NCBI GenBank assembly: GCA_022712835.1
Contig: JAFLJU010000347.1
Coordinates: 1 to 15,944, forward strand
DNA: 15,944 nucleotides
From: Desulfobacteraceae bacterium
GTDB lineage: Bacteria; Desulfobacterota; Desulfobacteria; Desulfobacterales; Desulfobacteraceae
Reading direction: 5' to 3'
A model generated the notes under the pieces. That model was not told where the DNA came from and did not search any database. It was given only the letters and a program-made list of their open reading frames with translations. The translations under genes were made by a program, and so were the position numbers. Positions 7,016 through 12,095 of the stretch are shown piece after piece (position 1 is the first letter of the stretch; each line of letters starts with the position of its first letter).

Positions 7016-7177
7016 TTACTCAGGGAGGGCTTTTTCCTCAGGGAGTTCTTTTTTAGGCTTTTGTTGTTTTTTTAAACAAGTTTTGTCTTCCCGGATAATG
7101 GCACATAATTTGTGATTGTGCAGCTCTTTGCAGGTGGCATGATTATATAGCGGGCATTCAGGATGTTGTTTGGACAT
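7016..7177 (-). CDS. Cysteine-rich 53-aa mini-protein
   Basis: I do not recognise this protein. The start at 7177 is chosen because AAAAGGA lies 6 nt upstream. The open frame extends to 7279 but would then overlap the upstream gene. It has four cysteines, Cys8, Cys16, Cys25 and Cys34 (spacing 7, 8, 8), within a His-rich N-terminal half (HPEC, YNHATC, LHNHKLC), then a Lys/Glu/Pro tail ending LPEEKALPE. Four evenly spaced Cys with several His suggest a small zinc or metal-binding fold in the cytoplasm; this is inference. It is last in the guaA cluster, 47 nt after the SidJ-like gene. At the DNA level its 3' end carries a repeat of CTCCCTGAG followed by A-runs. Confidence 0.65.
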   Translation of the reverse strand: MSKQHPECPLYNHATCKELHNHKLCAIIREDKTCLKKQQKPKKELPEEKALPE

Positions 7178-7224
7178 GTGTATTCCTTTTAAATTAGCTA
7201 CCCTAAAGATAACGGGAACATAGC

Positions 7225-8826
7225 CTATTTTGCATAGGTTTTCAAGGTGTTTTCCATGAGAAAGCGGTCTGAGACACACAGGGAAGAAAGGCAGAAAAGA
7301 AATTCAATGAGGGAGGGGATTGAGATTGGCTGACTGAAACCACCTAAATGGGGTCCTGTCATTAAAACGATATCCTTTTCACCTTGTGTATATAATTTGC
7401 TATTCTCTATTCCCCTTTCCCTGAGAAATTGAGCAAAATCTGAATCATTCATGGTCTGTTGATCCTGAATTCTAAGGACTTCTTCCATGTTTTCGTCCAT
7501 CCCCATCCGTTGGATGAGGGTATCAACCAATTCAGACAACCCAAGAAACAGACGAAGATTTGGTTTGTCTCCGGTAATGCCTATGTAATAGTTCTCAACC
7601 ACTCCTTTCACAATTTCAAAAAATAATGTCCGGTCAAAAAGATCCCGGGTATCACAGGGAGGGAGACCCTTTATCTTTCCTCTTTTTGAGGGGGCTTTGT
7701 TCCTAAAATAACTACCAATGACCAGAACAAAGCTTAAAATATGTTCCCCAATATAATGGCCAAGGGATTGGCTGTCATGCTTTAGTATCAGGTGTTCAAA
7801 ATCCCTTAATCCCGAGGAAGCAAAATTGGGGTATTGACAGGAATCCAGCCACTGATCCAGGCGCCCGCCATGTTCCCAGAGATAAGCACCATTGTCATTT
7901 CTTCTCCCCTGTTGCACCCGGTTATGAAACAAAGGGATCAAGGCGGTGTGAATAATGCCTTTGGAGGTTAGGGTGCCAAGCAATTGGGCGTTTCTGCAAA
8001 ATATTTCTTTTATCTGGCCATTGGAAATATTTTTTTCAAGAACGTTTTCGTTGGGGTAGTCAAAATAGTGAGCCTTTGCATAATATGCGATGGCAATGGG
8101 TTTTGAATGGAATTGTTTGATATTGATAGACGAGTCTTGGGAAGGGAGAATTTCAAACAACTGGTGGCCTTTAATTTTTATTGGGCAGGGAATATAAAAT
8201 TTAATACCCGGGCAGGGGGGGGTATTTTGCAAAAATTTCATCCAGGAAATTTCATTGACAAGTTCTGCTATATTTGCGCTGGATTTTGCAAATTTTATAA
8301 TGCCCAGTCCATTGTCAGCCCGGACAATCAGGCTCCTGCCCTGCCATTTAAAATCAGAGTCTGAGCCAAAGTAAGCCAGGATCGAATCCAAAGAGATCTT
8401 CAATGGATTTTGAGCAAGGACAGGGGTGGGCAAATCACATGCTAACTTAACCGGCAGTTTCCCAAGGGCCTGGGCAACCGCTTTTTGCCGTTTTCCGTGA
8501 CTTGAAACAAGGAGTTCCTGGAGTTGGGGAATGATTCTTTTTGTAATAGGTAACCACGGTTTCTTGGCCATTTGGATCAGGGCCATGGCAGCAGATGAAT
8601 AGAGAAACAATACCTGTTTTTGAGAATTAAACCGGTTGGATTCTATCAAAAATAGCAGGGCATCAAGGGTGCTATCTGTTATGGATTCCGGAAAGGATTC
8701 CATTTGAGAAACAAGGTATTGTACCGCCATAAAAGCAGCTGAAAAATCAAGTTTTTGATTTTTCAGCTGGTCTTCGGTATGGATCCGTTCTTGGTTGTTG
8801 GGAAGATCGAACAATTGGGGCGTCAT
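7225..8826 (-). CDS. SidJ-related pseudokinase (kinase-fold protein with degenerate catalytic motifs)
   Basis: A 533-residue soluble protein with no signal peptide or membrane helix. Residues about 28-130 are helical and HEAT/ARM-like (FMAVQYLVSQM, ALLFLIESN, AAMALIQMAKK, AVAQALGKL). A kinase-like part follows: SLIVRADNGLGIIKFAK (165-181) with Lys178 at the VAIK position, ELVNEISWMKFL (188-199) with Glu192 as the alphaC partner, and GIIHTALIPLFHNR (290-303), where the HRD loop keeps His293 and a distal Asn302 but has Ala at the Asp position. A polar segment QGRRNDNGAYLWEHGGRLDQW (306-326) follows. This pattern matches my recollection of the bacterial 'SidJ-related pseudokinase' family; SidJ of Legionella uses a kinase fold to AMPylate and then glutamylate targets. 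Function here is inference. Its ATG is 6 nt after the coiled-coil gene's stop, with GGGGAG placed unusually close (1-2 nt). Confidence 0.6.
   Translation of the reverse strand: MTPQLFDLPNNQERIHTEDQLKNQKLDFSAAFMAVQYLVSQMESFPESITDSTLDALLFLIESNRFNSQKQVLFLYSSAAMALIQMAKKPWLPITKRIIPQLQELLVSSHGKRQKAVAQALGKLPVKLACDLPTPVLAQNPLKISLDSILAYFGSDSDFKWQGRSLIVRADNGLGIIKFAKSSANIAELVNEISWMKFLQNTPPCPGIKFYIPCPIKIKGHQLFEILPSQDSSINIKQFHSKPIAIAYYAKAHYFDYPNENVLEKNISNGQIKEIFCRNAQLLGTLTSKGIIHTALIPLFHNRVQQGRRNDNGAYLWEHGGRLDQWLDSCQYPNFASSGLRDFEHLILKHDSQSLGHYIGEHILSFVLVIGSYFRNKAPSKRGKIKGLPPCDTRDLFDRTLFFEIVKGVVENYYIGITGDKPNLRLFLGLSELVDTLIQRMGMDENMEEVLRIQDQQTMNDSDFAQFLRERGIENSKLYTQGEKDIVLMTGPHLGGFSQPISIPSLIEFLFCLSSLCVSDRFLMENTLKTYAK
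8736..8769. repeat. Perfect 15-bp inverted repeat inside the pseudokinase gene
   Basis: CAGCTGAAAAATCAA (8736-8750) and its exact complement TTGATTTTTCAGCTG (8755-8769) flank a 4-nt loop, GTTT. It lies 57 nt downstream of the pseudokinase start codon, within codons about 20-31 (QLKNQKLDFSA). On the coding strand the stem is followed by CTTTTA, a weak terminator-like tail. Chance occurrence of 15 perfect pairs in a window this size is very unlikely. Confidence 0.9.
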
Positions 8827-8832
8827 ACTCCC

Positions 8833-9831
8833 CTATTGGTTCAAAGTTTTTTCTGATATGTTTTCTTTGCTGACACCGCCCGTATCAATCCGAGGAACCG
8901 GTTTTATGACCACGGGTGTTTGCTCGTTCTGGATATTGTCGGCTTTATTTGTCGATGGCGGCTTAACAAACGCCTGTTGATTAATTTCTTTATCTAATTT
9001 TTTATCCAGGTTTTGAATCATTTTTTCAAGGGACTGCTGGACTTTAAAAAATCGTTTGTCCAATTGGTTTTTAGAGAGTCCGTCCAACTCAAGTGCTTTG
9101 AGTTTCTTATCAAGGAGGCTTACGGTTTTTCTTAGCTGCCCTATCTGTTCTATCTGTTCTTCATAGGCAGACAATTCCAACAACCTTGCATTGAACTTTT
9201 CTTTGAAACGGGTGATATCACTTTTGATTTGACCGGTTTTTTTCTTAAACTGGGTGTCGTTTTCTGTTATGGAAGCCAGCAATTTTAAATTGCTGGCTTC
9301 CATGGCAGCAAGGGTAGATTTGTTTTGGCCAGTATTCTTTTGAATCTTTTTTTCCAGAGTTGTCAGGGCCCTTTGAATGGTTTTATCGTCTGCTTTTGAT
9401 GCCGACATTTTTGCCACTTGATTTGCAAGCTCCTGCTCCTTTTTCGTCATCAGAGGCAATTGCTGGTCAAAATTAAATTTAATCTTGGCAATGCGCAGGT
9501 CAAGACTATTAAACTTTTCTTCCAGCTGTTGTGCTATCTTTTCAACCTGAAGTTTTTTAGTGGTATCCACATCCACGACCCGTTCTTTCATATCCAGATA
9601 AGCAAATACGAGGATGGCGCAAATCAGGCAGGGAAGAATGACGGATATCAGGGTCACCCGGTTGGACAATTTTTCAATCCTTAAGGTGTTCACGTCCCTA
9701 TGATATTCTAAGGATGTAATGCTATCGGTATCCTCATCGGATACTAGGAGGGTTGACGGGTCATTCCTGAAATCGTTGAGGTTTATGGAACCCATGGCAG
9801 AGGGTTCCTGTTTCTGATCTTCTATTCCCAT
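8833..9831 (-). CDS. Single-pass membrane protein with long coiled coil
   Basis: A 332-residue protein I cannot name. An acidic, polar N-terminal region (1-50) precedes KLSNR and one hydrophobic segment (about 59-79, ending LVFAYLD). A long heptad-rich coiled coil follows (about 85-285, repeated K/E/L/Q patterns such as LEEKFNSLDLRIAKI and LDKKLKALELDGL), then a Pro/Thr-rich tail (about 287-332, TPVVIKPVPRIDTGG). With a positive flank before the helix, the N-terminus is probably cytoplasmic and the coiled coil periplasmic, although the coil carries no periplasmic signature. Its ATG overlaps the guaA stop by 10 nt; a second ATG at codon 13 has a better-placed AGGA. It is 6 nt upstream of the SidJ-like gene, implying co-expression. 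A 35-bp palindrome and a 9-bp tandem duplication (TATCTGTTC, 9142-9159) lie inside it. Confidence 0.75.
   Translation of the reverse strand: MGIEDQKQEPSAMGSINLNDFRNDPSTLLVSDEDTDSITSLEYHRDVNTLRIEKLSNRVTLISVILPCLICAILVFAYLDMKERVVDVDTTKKLQVEKIAQQLEEKFNSLDLRIAKIKFNFDQQLPLMTKKEQELANQVAKMSASKADDKTIQRALTTLEKKIQKNTGQNKSTLAAMEASNLKLLASITENDTQFKKKTGQIKSDITRFKEKFNARLLELSAYEEQIEQIGQLRKTVSLLDKKLKALELDGLSKNQLDKRFFKVQQSLEKMIQNLDKKLDKEINQQAFVKPPSTNKADNIQNEQTPVVIKPVPRIDTGGVSKENISEKTLNQ
9269..9303. repeat. 35-bp near-perfect palindrome inside the coiled-coil gene
   Basis: Two exact 17-bp arms, ATGGAAGCCAGCAATTT (9269-9285) and AAATTGCTGGCTTCCAT (9287-9303), are separated by a single T. On the coding strand the element encodes MEASNLKLLASI, so the frame is preserved. 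Neither strand has a T-run after the stem, so it is not a standard terminator. It would extrude as a cruciform or fold as a very stable RNA hairpin in the mRNA. Confidence 0.95.
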
Positions 9832-11348
9832 TCAATGGTACCCGGCGGTTTGGAGGTTATATCAAGCACAACCCGGTTAATATTCTCCACTTCATTGCTG
9901 ATGCGGTTGGATATCTTTCCCAAAAGATCATGGGGTAATTTTGCCCAGTCGGCTGTCATGGCATCATTGCTGGTGACGGCGCGGATGGCAATGCAATTAC
10001 CAAAGGTTCTTTTATCTCCCATGACCCCGACGCTTTTAATCGGTAAAAGCACGGCAAAGGACTGCCAGAGTTTTCTATAAAATCCGGCTGCCCGTACCTC
10101 TTCCAAAAGGATGGAGTCCGCTTTTCTCAGGATATTAAGCCGTTCTTCTGTGATATCTCCCATGATTCTGATGGCAAGTCCGGGACCGGGGAAGGGCTGT
10201 CTCCAGATCAATTCTTCATTGATCCCTAATTCCAACCCAAGCTTACGCACTTCATCCTTAAAAAGAAGCTGCAATGGTTCAATCAGCTTGAGGTTCATTT
10301 TTTCCGGTAGCCCTCCCACATTATGGTGGGATTTGATAATGGAAGAGGGACCCCCAAAGGCGGATTTGGATTCAATGATATCAGGATAAAGGGTTCCCTG
10401 GCCTAAAAATTTTGCCCCTTCAATTTTTTTGGACTCGGCATCAAACACCTCAATGAAGAGTTTACCTATGATTTTGCGTTTGGTTTCAGGATCGGTAACC
10501 CCTTTCAGGGCAGTCAAAAACATATCTCTTGCATCCACAAACTTGATGTTCATATCCAGAACTGTCAGGCTTTCTTCAAGTTTTTCCCGTTCATTATGCC
10601 GCAACAAACCGTTGTCCACAAAAATGCAGTAGAGATTTTTCCCAACGGCCTTGTGAATCAGGGTGGCAGCAACCGAAGAATCCACCCCACCAGACAGCCC
10701 CATGATTACCTTTTTATCTCCAACAGCATCCTTTATCTGGGCTATGGCCCCATCGGAAAATGATTTCATGGTCCAGTTTTTCTCACACCCGCATACATCA
10801 AATAAAAAATGGTGGATCATCAAAGAACCATTGACAGAATGTTCAACTTCCGGATGAAGTTGAAGCCCGTAAAATTTTTTATCATGGTTTGCTATGGCGG
10901 CTATTTTGGTGTTCTCGGTGGAAGCGGTTATCACAAACCCTTCTGGTAACTCTTTTGCAGAATCTCCATGGCTCATCCAGCATTGAAATTGGGAGGCCAT
11001 TTCCGTAAATAGTGGTTTTTCCTCTTTCACGCATAATTCGGCAAATCCGTATTCTCGTTTGTCAGCGCGTTGGATCTTACCGCCCAGGGCATGGACCATA
11101 AAGTGCATGCCATAACAGATTCCCAACACAGGGATGCCCAGGTCAAAAATAGATTTGTCCATGGAGGGGCTGTCTGATTCATATATGGAGCAGGGGCCAC
11201 CGGAAAGGATAATGCCGACAGGATTCAGCTCTTTGATCTTTTCCAGGGGAATATCTGCTGGTTCCACCTGACAATATACCCCGTTTTCCCTTACACGTCT
11301 GGCAATCAATTGATTAAATTGCGACCCGAAATCAATAACAATTATCAT
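9822..11348 (-). CDS. guaA: GMP synthase (glutamine-hydrolysing)
   Basis: A 508-residue enzyme making GMP from XMP, glutamine and ATP. The class I glutamine amidotransferase domain (1-190) has IDFGSQFNQLIARRVRE (5-21), the nucleophile Cys78 in GICYGMH, and the His165/Glu167 pair in LHPEVEH. The synthetase part has the PP-loop SGGVDSSV beginning at Ser219. The C-terminal dimerisation domain ends with the canonical PPGTIEWE. The usual GxCxGxQ Gln is His82 here, which is unusual. The start is ATG at 11348, supported by AGGA 9 nt upstream and by homology (family proteins begin at this IVIDFGSQ strand); a TTG at 11381 would add 11 residues. It is the first gene of a minus-strand cluster and divergent from efp. 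Its stop overlaps the coiled-coil gene by 10 nt. Confidence 0.96.
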   Translation of the reverse strand: MIIVIDFGSQFNQLIARRVRENGVYCQVEPADIPLEKIKELNPVGIILSGGPCSIYESDSPSMDKSIFDLGIPVLGICYGMHFMVHALGGKIQRADKREYGFAELCVKEEKPLFTEMASQFQCWMSHGDSAKELPEGFVITASTENTKIAAIANHDKKFYGLQLHPEVEHSVNGSLMIHHFLFDVCGCEKNWTMKSFSDGAIAQIKDAVGDKKVIMGLSGGVDSSVAATLIHKAVGKNLYCIFVDNGLLRHNEREKLEESLTVLDMNIKFVDARDMFLTALKGVTDPETKRKIIGKLFIEVFDAESKKIEGAKFLGQGTLYPDIIESKSAFGGPSSIIKSHHNVGGLPEKMNLKLIEPLQLLFKDEVRKLGLELGINEELIWRQPFPGPGLAIRIMGDITEERLNILRKADSILLEEVRAAGFYRKLWQSFAVLLPIKSVGVMGDKRTFGNCIAIRAVTSNDAMTADWAKLPHDLLGKISNRISNEVENINRVVLDITSKPPGTIEWE

Positions 11349-11404
11349 AAATTTTTGTCCTAGGTAATTTTTACATTTCAAATCCTAATATTTCCTATAA
11401 AATG

Positions 11405-11439
11405 AATAAAAAAGCAAGATGTTTTTATCTGGATCTTGC
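11405..11439 (-). terminator. guaA: Terminator-like hairpin in the guaA leader
   Basis: On the minus strand GCAAGAT and ATCTTGC (11439-11433 and 11420-11414) form a 7-bp stem with a 12-nt loop, followed directly by TTTTTTATT. It lies 57 nt before the guaA start on the guaA strand. It is either an attenuator in the guaA leader or a backstop against antisense transcription from the efp side. The stem is modest and the loop long. Confidence 0.45.
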
Positions 11440-11465
11440 CAATAGTCGTTTATTGTGATTTATTA

Positions 11466-11476
11466 GAGGTCACCTC
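11466..11476. promoter_or_regulatory. Palindromic candidate operator between guaA and efp
   Basis: GAGGT and ACCTC flank one C. The arms are only 5 bp, but the element is the one GC-rich palindrome in an otherwise AT-rich divergent promoter region, a usual place for a regulator site. No known operator is matched. Confidence 0.25.
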
Positions 11477-11531
11477 AAAATATTGTATATAGATTTATAT
11501 TTAAATTAATTATATTTGTCAGGAGTAATCG

Positions 11532-12095
11532 ATGTATCTAGCCAGTGACCTAAAAAAAGGCCTAAAATTTGAAATCGACGGAGATCCATATGTGGTCGTT
11601 GGGTTTGAGTTTAAGAAACCAGGGAAGGGACAATCCCTTTATAAATGCAAACTTAAAAATATGATCACGGGCAACCTGTTCGAACGAACCTACAGGTCCG
11701 GTGATAAATTTGAAAAAGCAGACCTTGAAGAGCTGGAGATGGAATATCTCTATTCAGACAAGGATGCCTATTGTTTTATGGATACCTCAAATTATGAACA
11801 GATTTTTTTAAACCATGAGCAGTTAGGGGATGCCACAGAACTGTTAAAAGACAACACCGTCTGTACCGTTCTTTTACACAATAGCCAGCCCATTGGGGTG
11901 ACGCTTCCCAACTTTGTCAATCTTTTGGTAACTAATACTGAGCCATGGGCAAAAGGGGATACTGCAACGGGGAGCACAAAACCTGCCACCCTTGAAACCG
12001 GAATTGAAGTTCAGGTTCCCCCCTTTATTGATCAAGGACAAATGGTTAAAATTGATACCAGAACTCGGGAATATGTCGAAAGGGTGAATGCCTGA
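11532..12095 (+). CDS. efp: Elongation factor P
   Basis: A 187-residue EF-P, full length (about 185-190 is usual), which binds the ribosome between P and E sites and relieves stalling at polyproline. Three beta-barrel domains are present: a KOW-like N-terminal domain (1-65), a central OB domain (about 66-130) and a C-terminal OB domain (about 131-187) with PPFIDQGQMVKIDT (about 163-176). The modification loop is KPGKGQS with Lys32 at the tip, equivalent to beta-lysylated Lys34 of E. coli. No modification gene (epmA/epmB) is in the window. AGGAG lies 6 nt before ATG. The ORF ends ERVNA, and its last 8 nt overlap the next gene. Confidence 0.97.
   Translation: MYLASDLKKGLKFEIDGDPYVVVGFEFKKPGKGQSLYKCKLKNMITGNLFERTYRSGDKFEKADLEELEMEYLYSDKDAYCFMDTSNYEQIFLNHEQLGDATELLKDNTVCTVLLHNSQPIGVTLPNFVNLLVTNTEPWAKGDTATGSTKPATLETGIEVQVPPFIDQGQMVKIDTRTREYVERVNA

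Larger units (their letters stand above)
11349..11531. other. Divergent regulatory region between guaA and efp
   Basis: 183 nt, very AT-rich on the efp side. It holds a hairpin with a T-tract oriented towards guaA (11405-11439) and an 11-bp palindrome GAGGT-C-ACCTC (11466-11476). I could not find a confident -35/-10 pair for either gene; TTGTAT/TTAATT (11483/11506) for efp is a weak candidate. I see no purine riboswitch core in the guaA leader. The efp ribosome site AGGAG lies 6 nt before ATG. Confidence 0.5.

Noticed and set aside
7178..7279. N-terminal extension of the Cys-rich mini-protein
   Set aside because: The longer frame overlaps the pseudokinase 3' end and has no ribosome site, whereas the ATG at 7177 has AGGA at ideal spacing.
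10842..10864. 9-bp inverted repeat in guaA
   Set aside because: It covers the conserved LQLHPEVE codons and the arms are short; chance under coding constraint is enough.
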